A stretch of 22,403 nt of DNA from assembly GCA_035554595.1 (NCBI GenBank), contig DATMIH010000002.1:1-22403 (forward strand). Direction: 5' to 3'. Both the position numbers and the translations under genes were made by a program. Positions 6,796 to 12,454 of the stretch are shown in pieces; position 1 is the first letter of the stretch, and every line of letters starts with the position of its first letter. Source of the DNA: VRUE01 sp035554595. Its GTDB lineage: Bacteria > Actinomycetota > Thermoleophilia > Solirubrobacterales > 70-9. Under the pieces are notes generated by a model, which was given only the letters and a program-made list of their open reading frames with translations, did not search any database and was not told where the DNA came from.

Positions 6796-7489
6796 GCTGC
6801 GCGATGTCCGGGTCAGCTACGGGCGCATCGAGGTGGTTCACGGGATCGACCTCAGCGTCGGCCGCGGCGAGGTGATCGGGATGATCGGCCCCAACGGCGC
6901 CGGCAAGAGCTCGATCTTGCGCTCAATCTGCGGCCTGGTGCGGCCGAGCTCCGGGACGGCGACGTTCGAGGACCGCGTCCTCACCGGCATGGCCCCGGAG
7001 CAGATTGCGCGGCTGGGGCTGTCCCTGGTTCCCGAGGGCCGCCACATCTTTAAGACCCTGACAGTCGCGGAGAACCTGCAACTGGGGGCGCGGCGCGGGG
7101 ACGAGGCGGGCGAGGCGATGGAGCAGGCGCTGGCGCGCTTCCCGATCCTGCGCGAGCGCGCCGGCCAGCGTGCCGACCGGCTCTCGGGCGGCGAGCAGCA
7201 GCAACTGGCGATCGCCCGCGCCCTGCTCGGCAAGCCGAGGCTGCTGATCCTCGACGAGCCCTCGCTCGGCCTGGCGCCGAAGATGATCGACGTCATCTAC
7301 GAGCTGCTGGGAGGACTGCGCGAGGAAGGGGTGACGCTGCTGCTGGTCGAGCAGAATGCCGCCCGCACGATCGACTTCTGCGACCGCTGTCTCGTGCTCA
7401 GCACCGGCAAAGTCCGCGCCGAGGGCTCGCGCCGCGAGCTGCAGCGCAACCCCGACGTCCTGCGCGCCTATCTCGGCAGGCAGCCGTGA
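6788..7489 (+). CDS. livF: Branched-chain-type ABC transporter ATPase (LivF)
   Basis: A 233-residue cytoplasmic ATPase. It starts MLELRDVRVSYGRIEVVHGI, has Walker A GPNGAGKSS, the LivF-specific SLVPEGRHIF segment, an intact ABC signature LSGGEQQQ, Walker B LLILDEPSLGL and the switch His-equivalent region LLLVEQN. The length is the usual 230-240 residues of LivF. The ATG at 6788 overlaps the preceding stop by 8 bp; the longer open frame upstream is out of register with the family. It should pair with the ATPase domain of the preceding fusion protein, supplying an intact signature motif opposite the degenerate one. Confidence 0.92.
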   Translation: MLELRDVRVSYGRIEVVHGIDLSVGRGEVIGMIGPNGAGKSSILRSICGLVRPSSGTATFEDRVLTGMAPEQIARLGLSLVPEGRHIFKTLTVAENLQLGARRGDEAGEAMEQALARFPILRERAGQRADRLSGGEQQQLAIARALLGKPRLLILDEPSLGLAPKMIDVIYELLGGLREEGVTLLLVEQNAARTIDFCDRCLVLSTGKVRAEGSRRELQRNPDVLRAYLGRQP

Positions 7490-7490
7490 A

Positions 7491-7514
7491 TACAATGGAA
7501 TTCCGAATTATTCG
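7491..7514 (+). promoter_or_regulatory. Possible promoter/operator before the Rieske gene
   Basis: TACAAT (7491-7496) is one base off the -10 consensus. It is followed by an interrupted palindrome CGAATTATTCG (7504-7514) that would overlap the transcription start. The 37-bp gap is unusually A+T rich for this region. No good -35 is visible. It could give the oxygenase its own regulated promoter in addition to operon read-through; GntR is the obvious candidate regulator, but this is inference. Confidence 0.3.
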
Positions 7515-7526
7515 CGAGGAGCGGTG

Positions 7527-8546
7527 ATGTACGACGACCAGCCACGTGAGGCACCGACCAGCGAGGACGTCTCCCTCGCCCTGCGCCACTGCTGGCAGCC
7601 GGTGGCGAGGATCGAGGACCTGCAGCACGGCCCCCAGCGAGCGGTGCTACTCGGCGAAGCACTGGCCGTCTTTCTCACCGCAAACGGCAAAGCGGCGGTG
7701 GTCGCCGACCGCTGCGCACATCGGGGCGCCTCGCTCTCGATGGGCAAGGTCGCCGGGGACTCAATCCAGTGCCCCTACCACGGCTGGGAGTGGTCCGGCG
7801 AGAGCGGCGCCTGCACGCGCGTTCCCTCGCTGCCGGACCAGACTCAGATCCCGCCGCGGGCCCGGATCCCGGCCTTCCCGGTGCGCGAACAGTGGGGACT
7901 TATATGGACCGTGCTCGAGGAGCCGGTGGGCGAGCCGCCCACCGTGCCCTGGTTCGACCCCGAGGCGTGGACCTGGGGACACGGCGAGCCGTTCGAGCTC
8001 CCGGTCGCCTTCGGGATCATGATCGAGAACGCCCGCGACGTCTCCCACTTCGCCTTCGTCCACCAGGCGACACTGGGCGCGATGCCCGAGGTGATCGAGC
8101 CGCTCGAGCCCGAGCGCGACGGCCGCGAAGTAGTCATGCGCCGCAAGGCCGAGTGGGGAGAGGACGTCTCGGCGGTTTGGGGCGCGCTGCGCGAAATGCA
8201 CTATCACGCGGTCGCGCCCAACTTTATTTCGATCCGAATTTTCACGGCGAAAGGCGAGCGCTGCCTGCTCCACGCCGCGCGCGCGATCAGCGCCACCGAG
8301 TCGGCGCACTACTGGATCGAGGGAGGCCTGGAGAACTTCGACCAGCGGGATCTCGAGAACCTGATCGCCTACGACTGGCGCGTCTATTCCGAGGACCTGC
8401 CGATCATCTCCGCGATCCAGCCGCCCGAGCTGCCGCTGGACGCCAACGCCGACGTCAACACCCTCGCCGACCGCTTCACCCTCGCCTACCGGGCCGCCTA
8501 CCGCGAGTACGTCGAACGCGTCCTCGGCGAGCGCGCGGTTGCCTAG
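7527..8546 (+). CDS. Rieske-type aromatic oxygenase, terminal subunit
   Basis: A 339-residue oxygenase. The Rieske [2Fe-2S] domain has C63-x-H65 and C82-x2-H85 (CAHRG ... CPYHGW). The mononuclear iron site follows in the C-terminal domain: D171, H174 and H179 in ENARDVSHFAFVH. Length and layout match single-component-type subunits such as vanillate O-demethylase oxygenase rather than large ring-dihydroxylating alpha subunits. It would use electrons from a separate reductase/ferredoxin, and no such gene is in the window. The ATG at 7527 has GAGGAG five bases upstream. It follows livF by 37 bp, so the transporter probably delivers its substrate. Its TAG stop lies in the duplicated target of the IS element that follows. 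Confidence 0.88.
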   Translation: MYDDQPREAPTSEDVSLALRHCWQPVARIEDLQHGPQRAVLLGEALAVFLTANGKAAVVADRCAHRGASLSMGKVAGDSIQCPYHGWEWSGESGACTRVPSLPDQTQIPPRARIPAFPVREQWGLIWTVLEEPVGEPPTVPWFDPEAWTWGHGEPFELPVAFGIMIENARDVSHFAFVHQATLGAMPEVIEPLEPERDGREVVMRRKAEWGEDVSAVWGALREMHYHAVAPNFISIRIFTAKGERCLLHAARAISATESAHYWIEGGLENFDQRDLENLIAYDWRVYSEDLPIISAIQPPELPLDANADVNTLADRFTLAYRAAYREYVERVLGERAVA

Positions 8547-8547
8547 A
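8542..8547. repeat. Left copy of IS target duplication (CCTAGA)
   Basis: CCTAG here is repeated at 9619-9623. With a 6-bp duplication the copies are CCTAGA and CCTAGC (one difference); with 5 bp they are identical. The core CTAG agrees with the NCTAGN target known for IS481. The Rieske stop codon TAG (8544-8546) is inside it. Confidence 0.7.
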
Positions 8548-8570
8548 TGTAGTTCCTAACCACGTTGTTC
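8548..8570 (+). repeat. IS left terminal inverted repeat
   Basis: Begins TGTAGTTCCTAACCACG; the inner half CCACGTTGTTC is identical to the right end. The last bases (8568-8570) also form part of the leader hairpin that masks the transposase start. Confidence 0.8.
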
Positions 8571-8632
8571 ATCCGGACCTCCTTGGAGGCTGGCGGTGTC
8601 GAAGCCCCAGCAACAAGGAGGAACCGGATGAA
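8568..8632 (+). promoter_or_regulatory. Leader hairpin masking transposase SD and start
   Basis: TTCATCCGG (8568-8576) can pair with CCGGATGAA (8624-8632), and CCTCCTT (8578-8584) with AAGGAGG (8615-8621), leaving only a 1x2 internal loop: 16 base pairs enclosing a 30-nt loop with a further GCTGG/CCAGC stem. The 3' arm contains the whole Shine-Dalgarno and the ATG. Transcripts entering from outside (for example from the liv/Rieske operon) would fold and block translation, while a promoter starting inside the left arm would escape. The same logic is known for IS10 and IS50. Confidence 0.65.
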
Positions 8633-9623
8633 GCTCCACGCTAACGCGCCCCTCGGCCCGAAGGGCAGGGCGACCATGGTGAGACGAGTGCTTGAGGAGG
8701 GGGTCGCACTCACGGAGGCGGCCGAGGCCGCCGGAGTGAGCGCGAGGACCGCCGGCAAATGGGTGGGCCGCTACCGCGCCGAAGGAGAGGCCGGGCTGCT
8801 CGATCGAAGCTCTGCCCCGAGGAACGTCCACAACGCCACCCCCGCCGATCGCATCGAGGCGATCGCCGCCCTGCGGCGGCTTCGGTTGACCGGTCCCGAG
8901 ATCGCCGAGATCCTGGGGATGGCCACCTCGACGGTCTCCGCCGTGTTGAAGAGAATCGGCCTCGGCAAGCTCAGCCGCCTGGAGCGACCGGAGCCGGTCC
9001 GCCGCTACGAACGGCAGCGACCGGGCGAGCTGATCCACATCGATGTCAAGAAGCTGGGCCGGATTGGCCCACACGGAGCCGGTCACGGGATGCTCGGCCG
9101 CAGCTGGGCCAAGGGAGGCGACAGGCGCACCGACGCGGCCGGCGTGAGACGCCTGCAAAGCGGCTGGGACCGGGTCCATGTCTGCGTCGACGACGCCACG
9201 CGCCTTGCCTACGCCGAGGTCCTGCCCGACGAGAGGACGAAGACCGTCCTCGGCTTCCTGCGGCGAGCTGTCGCCTTTTACCGCTCCCACGGGATCGTGG
9301 TCGAGGGGCTGCTGACCGACAACGGTCCCGCCTACCGCTCAACCGCGCATTCGCTCGCCTGCAGGGCGATGGGCATCAAGCACATCCGCACCCGCCCCTA
9401 CCGGCCCCAGACCAATGGCAAGGCGGAGCGCTTCATCCGCACGATGCTGCGCGAGTGGGCCTACGCCGCTGTCTACGGCAGCTCCCCGGAGAGGGCCGCG
9501 GCCCTCTCCGGGTGGATCGACCGCTACAACTTCAGACGACGACACGGCGCCCTCGGCCACCGACCGCCGATTCAGCGGCTACGGGAGCTCACCGAGAACA
9601 ACGTGGCTGGCATCTACACCTAG
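8628..9623 (+). CDS. IS481-family transposase
   Basis: A 331-residue DDE transposase. The N-terminal third has two helix-turn-helix parts (ALTEAAEAAGVSARTAGKW and LTGPEIAEILGMATSTVSAVL). The integrase-type core has the first Asp in ELIHIDVKKLG, the second in LLTDNGPAYRS, and the Glu in NGKAERFIRTMLREW, so the catalytic triad is complete. The ending RRRHGALGHRPPIQRL is typical of IS481/IS3-like enzymes. ATG at 8628 is preferred to upstream codons because AAGGAGG lies six bases before it. The last codon and the stop (ACC TAG) are read from the flanking target duplication, not from the IS itself. Confidence 0.92.
   Translation: MKLHANAPLGPKGRATMVRRVLEEGVALTEAAEAAGVSARTAGKWVGRYRAEGEAGLLDRSSAPRNVHNATPADRIEAIAALRRLRLTGPEIAEILGMATSTVSAVLKRIGLGKLSRLERPEPVRRYERQRPGELIHIDVKKLGRIGPHGAGHGMLGRSWAKGGDRRTDAAGVRRLQSGWDRVHVCVDDATRLAYAEVLPDERTKTVLGFLRRAVAFYRSHGIVVEGLLTDNGPAYRSTAHSLACRAMGIKHIRTRPYRPQTNGKAERFIRTMLREWAYAAVYGSSPERAAALSGWIDRYNFRRRHGALGHRPPIQRLRELTENNVAGIYT
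9485..9512. repeat. 28-bp perfect palindrome inside the transposase gene
   Basis: CCCGGAGAGGGCCG followed directly by its reverse complement, centred between 9498 and 9499. It encodes SPERAAALSG in the transposase frame. As RNA it would form a very stable hairpin about 100 nt before the end of the gene, on either strand. It may stall inbound antisense transcription or protect the mRNA end, or serve as a recognition site; none of this is known. Confidence 0.8.
9596..9618 (-). repeat. IS right terminal inverted repeat
   Basis: Read on the minus strand it begins TGTAGATGCCAGCCACG and ends in TTGTTC. It agrees with the left end at 19 of 23 positions. It also encodes the last residues of the transposase. 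Confidence 0.8.
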
Positions 9624-9624
9624 C
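9619..9624. repeat. Right copy of IS target duplication (CCTAGC)
   Basis: Matches the left copy at CCTAG. It contains two stop codons at once: TAG of the transposase (9621-9623, plus) and TAG of the binding-protein gene (9622-9620, minus). Confidence 0.7.
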
Positions 9625-10762
9625 CGCCGTATTCGGGGATGAACCCCGGCTTGATCTTGGCCGCCAGCACCGGCTTGCCCGTCGTGTAGGAATAGATCGG
9701 CCAGGCGTGGACGGCGAGGTGGCTGTCCTTGGTGTAGGCGAGGTTGCCGACTACCGTGTGGTGTGGCTTGGCTTCGAGCGCGTCGGCCAGGGTGTTGCCG
9801 TTGACACTGTGGGTTTCTTTGATCGCGTCGAGGATCAGCTGGCCGCCTGCGTAGGCCCCGAGCAGCGAGCTGGAGACGTCGGTGTTGATGCCCGCGCGTT
9901 TGAGGTTCGCGAAGAGCTTTGCCGTTTCGGCGTTGGGCGGGTCATAGGCAGAACCGTTGGAGGTGGCGAAGATTTCCTTGGTGCTGGGAATGCCCTTGAT
10001 CCAGAAGACGCCATCGAAGCCGCCCGGCCCGATGATCGGCACCTCGATGCCTGCCGAGCGGATCTGCTTGATCGCCGAGGCGCCGCCCGGCGGATAGGAG
10101 CACATGACCACCCCGTCGGCGTCGGAGCTGCGCAGCTCGCTGACCTGACTGGCAACCGACTCGTCGCTGTTCTCGAAGTCGGCAGAGCCGGCGATCGTCC
10201 CTCCCAGGTGTTCCCAGGTCTGCTGGAAGCCGGAGCAGTACGCCCTGCCGTAGATGATCGAGGTGTCGCGGAAGAGGAACGGGTGGCGCACGCCCCGGCC
10301 CCAGAAGAACCGGGCCGCGGCGCTCGCCTCGGTGAGCAGGCTCGGGTACGAGCTGAAGGAGAGGCGGCCGGTGGTCGGCGGCCCGAAGCCGGGTTCGTTG
10401 GCGTTGGAGATGTTCAGCATGTCGTGTTCTTCGGCCAGTGGCGCGGCCGCATCGGCGTTCAGCGCCTCGCCGCTGAGGACGAGCACGTCGGCCCCCTCTT
10501 CGATCAGCTTCTGAACCGCCACCACGTCCTGCTGTGGTTCCGAGCGGGTGTCGGCGTGGACCACCCTGATCTTGTGACCGTCGATTCCACCCTTGGCGTT
10601 GGTTTCCTCGATCAGCTGTTCGACTGCGGCGAAGGTGGAGTCATACGGCGCCATGTAACCGGTCTTGGCCAGCGCGGCGCCGATCACTATTTCCTTCGGC
10701 AGCCCGGTGGTTGGAGCGCTGGAGGAGTCGCCGCTGGAGCCGCAACCGGCCAGCAGGATCAC
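9620..10762 (-). CDS. Branched-chain-type ABC solute-binding lipoprotein
   Basis: A periplasmic-binding-protein (LivK/type-1) family member of about 380 residues. The lipobox LAGC is followed by a Gly/Ser-rich tether, then IVIGAALAKTGYMAPYDSTF...AVEQLIEETNAKGGIDG, the family opening, with the second lobe around VVMCSYPPGGASAIKQIRSAGI. It is the missing binding protein for the LivH/LivMG/LivF importer encoded opposite. The start is a problem: GTG at 10762 leaves only MILLAG before the lipid Cys, too short for export. In-frame codons upstream give a proper signal (LPKLFVPLAFAVILLAGC) with no ATG/GTG/TTG; only ATT (10798) or CTG (10795) remain before an in-frame stop. The listed start is the last conventional one. 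Confidence 0.85.
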   Translation of the reverse strand: MILLAGCGSSGDSSSAPTTGLPKEIVIGAALAKTGYMAPYDSTFAAVEQLIEETNAKGGIDGHKIRVVHADTRSEPQQDVVAVQKLIEEGADVLVLSGEALNADAAAPLAEEHDMLNISNANEPGFGPPTTGRLSFSSYPSLLTEASAAARFFWGRGVRHPFLFRDTSIIYGRAYCSGFQQTWEHLGGTIAGSADFENSDESVASQVSELRSSDADGVVMCSYPPGGASAIKQIRSAGIEVPIIGPGGFDGVFWIKGIPSTKEIFATSNGSAYDPPNAETAKLFANLKRAGINTDVSSSLLGAYAGGQLILDAIKETHSVNGNTLADALEAKPHHTVVGNLAYTKDSHLAVHAWPIYSYTTGKPVLAAKIKPGFIPEYGG

Positions 10763-10807
10763 AGCGAAGGCGAGCGGGACGAAAAGCTTCGGCAGAATAC
10801 CTAGAGA

Positions 10808-11638
10808 TTACCTGAGCAACATCTGGCGGTCGCGGCCGAGGTCGGCGATCGCCGCCAACTCACGGTGGGAGAGCTCGAAGTCGAAGATGTCGACGCTCTC
10901 GCGTACGCGCGTCGGCGAGACGGGCCTGGCGATGGCGATATGGCCGAGCTGAAGCTGCCAGCGCAGCACCACCTGGACCGGCGTCTTGCCGTGGCTCCCG
11001 GCAAGCCGCGCGATCACCGGATCAGCGAGCAGCTCGTCCTGCCCGAGCGGGGCCCAGGCCTCGGTGGCGACACCGCGGGCGGCATGAACGGCGCAGAGCT
11101 CCGGTTGCTGGAGACGCGGGTGCAACTCGATCTGGTTGACCGCCGGCAGGCTCCTCGCCTCGCGCTCGAGCAGCTCGAGCTCCTCGAGGCCAAAGTTGGC
11201 GACGCCGATCGCGCGAGCGGCCTCCTCCCGGTGAATCCATTCGAGCGCCTGCCAGGCTTCGAGAAGCCGCTCCGGCTCGGCGCCCGAGCCACTAATCAAG
11301 CAGAGGTCGAGGTGATCGAGGCCAAGCCGCTCGAGGCTCGCCTCAAACGCGTCGAGGGTCGACTGGGGGTGGCGCTGGAGATTCGAGAGCTTGCTGGCTA
11401 CGAAGTAGTCCTCGCGGGGAAGGCTAGAGGCGATCAGCGCCTCGCCCACCTCGCGCTCGTTGCCGTGCGCAGCCGCGGTGTCGAAATGGCGGTAGCCAAC
11501 CTCGAGCGCCTGCTCGACCACGCCCCGGATCTCCTCGGGAGGCACCTGGAAGAGAGTCAGCCCAAGCTGCGGGATCTCGATGCCATCATGAAGACGAACG
11601 GTAGGAGTCTCTATTTGGGCGGTCTGCATTCTTGTCAT
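10808..11638 (-). CDS. Aldo/keto-reductase-like protein, catalytic residues altered
   Basis: A 276-residue AKR-fold protein of normal length: IPQLGLTLFQVPPEE, GYRHFDTAAAHGNEREVGEAL, LGLDHLDLCLIS, AIGVANFG and VNQIELHPRLQQ all align with the family. Of the catalytic tetrad, Asp (D53) and Lys (K83) are present, but the catalytic Tyr of DTAxxYxNE is H58, and the His of the DLYLIHW motif is S116. It probably cannot perform standard carbonyl reduction and may be a pseudoenzyme or have another chemistry. The cofactor-loop equivalent IARPVSPTRVRES is partly kept. It lies directly upstream of the binding-protein gene (9-45 bp, depending on that start), so the two form an operon. The start may be ATG 11638 or ATG 11629; neither has a good Shine-Dalgarno. 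Confidence 0.82.
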   Translation of the reverse strand: MTRMQTAQIETPTVRLHDGIEIPQLGLTLFQVPPEEIRGVVEQALEVGYRHFDTAAAHGNEREVGEALIASSLPREDYFVASKLSNLQRHPQSTLDAFEASLERLGLDHLDLCLISGSGAEPERLLEAWQALEWIHREEAARAIGVANFGLEELELLEREARSLPAVNQIELHPRLQQPELCAVHAARGVATEAWAPLGQDELLADPVIARLAGSHGKTPVQVVLRWQLQLGHIAIARPVSPTRVRESVDIFDFELSHRELAAIADLGRDRQMLLR

Positions 11639-11660
11639 GATAACTAAGGACCATCATGAC
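11634..11660. promoter_or_regulatory. Inverted repeat over the AKR start, candidate operator
   Basis: GTCATGAT (11634-11641) and its exact reverse complement ATCATGAC (11653-11660), 11 nt apart, cover the ATG of the AKR gene and touch the stop of the upstream gene. Arms two turns apart suit a dimeric regulator. ATGACTAATC at 11656-11665 recurs upstream of the gntR gene (3190-3199), hinting that GntR may bind here. There is no U-run, so a terminator is less likely. Confidence 0.4.
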
Positions 11661-12418
11661 TAATCCAGGAGCTCGTCGAGTTCATTGTCACTGAGCACCG
11701 ATCGTGGCTCTTCGGAGGCCACATCGGAACCCGGCCGCGCCTGCTCATCGCGGCGCTTGATCAAGAGCCACTGCGGCTTCTCGCCGGGCCGGGTGCGCTG
11801 TAGGGCGAAGCCGCCGCGCAGCTTCTCGCCGTGGAGGACAAAGACGGCGTGGCCGCGCTCAAGCGCCTCGGGCCAGGGCACCCGGCCGCCCTGCTCGTAG
11901 GAGCCGCGGTCCCAGACGATCACGCCGCCGCCGTCGGTCGGGCCCTCGAAGTCGTTGTGGGAGAGGGCGTGGTCGGAGACCTGCACCGCGAGCCGCTTCA
12001 CCGCCGGGTCCATCGAGGGCCCCTTTGGCACCGCCCAGGAGCGCATCACCCCGTCGACCTCGAGCCGCAGGTCGAAGTGGCGGGCGGTGGCGGCGTGCTC
12101 CTGGACGACGAAGACGCCGGCGCTGACACCGCGGATCGCGAACTGCTCATGGCCCTCGACCTTGACGCTCTCGCTCGCCACCTCGGCGACCCGCGCGGCC
12201 GCCGGCCCCTCGCCAAGGAAGACCAGCAACGACTCAACCGCGGGCTCGGCGCCCTCGGCGTGGACCAGCACCTCGCCCTCCTCCCCATTGCGCACCCAGC
12301 CCAACACGCCCAGCTCGTGCGCCCGGCCCAGGGTCGCTTCGCGGAAGCCGACACCCTGCACCGCGCCGCGCACGGTCACGCGCAGGGCCACGGCTCCGTC
12401 GTCGCTCTTCTTCGCCAC
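11660..12418 (-). CDS. Acylphosphatase fused to LigD-type 3'-phosphoesterase
   Basis: A 252-residue protein with two recognisable domains. Residues 10-95 are acylphosphatase: VTVRGAVQGVGFR with the phosphate-binding Arg, and GWVRNGEEGEV with the catalytic Asn. Residues 105-205 are the phosphoesterase (PE) domain found at the N-terminus of DNA ligase D: FVVQEHAATARHFDLRLE, SWAVPKGPSMDP, KRLAVQVSDHALSHNDFEG and GGVIVWDRGSYE. The metal-site His, Asp and Arg of QEH...HFDLR are kept; the Tyr expected four residues after the DH pair is His. A charged C-terminal tail follows. No ligase or Ku gene is nearby. The frame is open far upstream, over the ZIP gene; GTG at 12418 (GACAAT six bases before it) is preferred, with GTG 12439 the alternative. 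Confidence 0.82.
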   Translation of the reverse strand: MAKKSDDGAVALRVTVRGAVQGVGFREATLGRAHELGVLGWVRNGEEGEVLVHAEGAEPAVESLLVFLGEGPAAARVAEVASESVKVEGHEQFAIRGVSAGVFVVQEHAATARHFDLRLEVDGVMRSWAVPKGPSMDPAVKRLAVQVSDHALSHNDFEGPTDGGGVIVWDRGSYEQGGRVPWPEALERGHAVFVLHGEKLRGGFALQRTRPGEKPQWLLIKRRDEQARPGSDVASEEPRSVLSDNELDELLD

Positions 12419-12442
12419 GCCGCCATTGTCGCGCGCCACGAC

Positions 12443-12448
12443 TAGGTT
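12443..12448 (+). promoter_or_regulatory. -10 element for leaderless ZIP gene
   Basis: TAGGTT followed by 6 nt and then ATG at 12455; no Shine-Dalgarno precedes the gene. The spacing puts the transcription start at the A of ATG. No clear -35 is seen. Confidence 0.45.
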
Positions 12449-12454
12449 CCGTCC

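Larger units (their letters stand above)
8548..9618 (+). mobile_element. IS481-family insertion sequence, about 1.07 kb
   Basis: A complete small IS: terminal inverted repeats beginning TGTAG at both ends (19 of 23 positions match), one DDE transposase gene filling almost the whole length, and a CTAG-centred target duplication outside. It sits exactly between the Rieske gene and the convergent solute-binding-protein gene without damaging either, because the target was the stop codon they share. Intact ends, intact frame and a near-perfect duplication point to a fairly recent insertion, although one duplication base and four inverted-repeat bases differ. Confidence 0.85.

Noticed and set aside
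8565..8627. Upstream extension of the transposase (MFIRTSLEAGG...)
   Set aside because: Lies in the leader hairpin; AAGGAGG six bases before ATG 8628 marks the real start.
8759..10804. Long open frame of about 680 codons on the plus strand
   Set aside because: Runs through the transposase in a wrong frame and antisense to the binding protein; Arg/Pro-rich composition typical of shadow frames in G+C-rich DNA.
11660..12418. Complete non-homologous end joining system
   Set aside because: Only a PE domain is present; no ligase, polymerase or Ku gene in the window.
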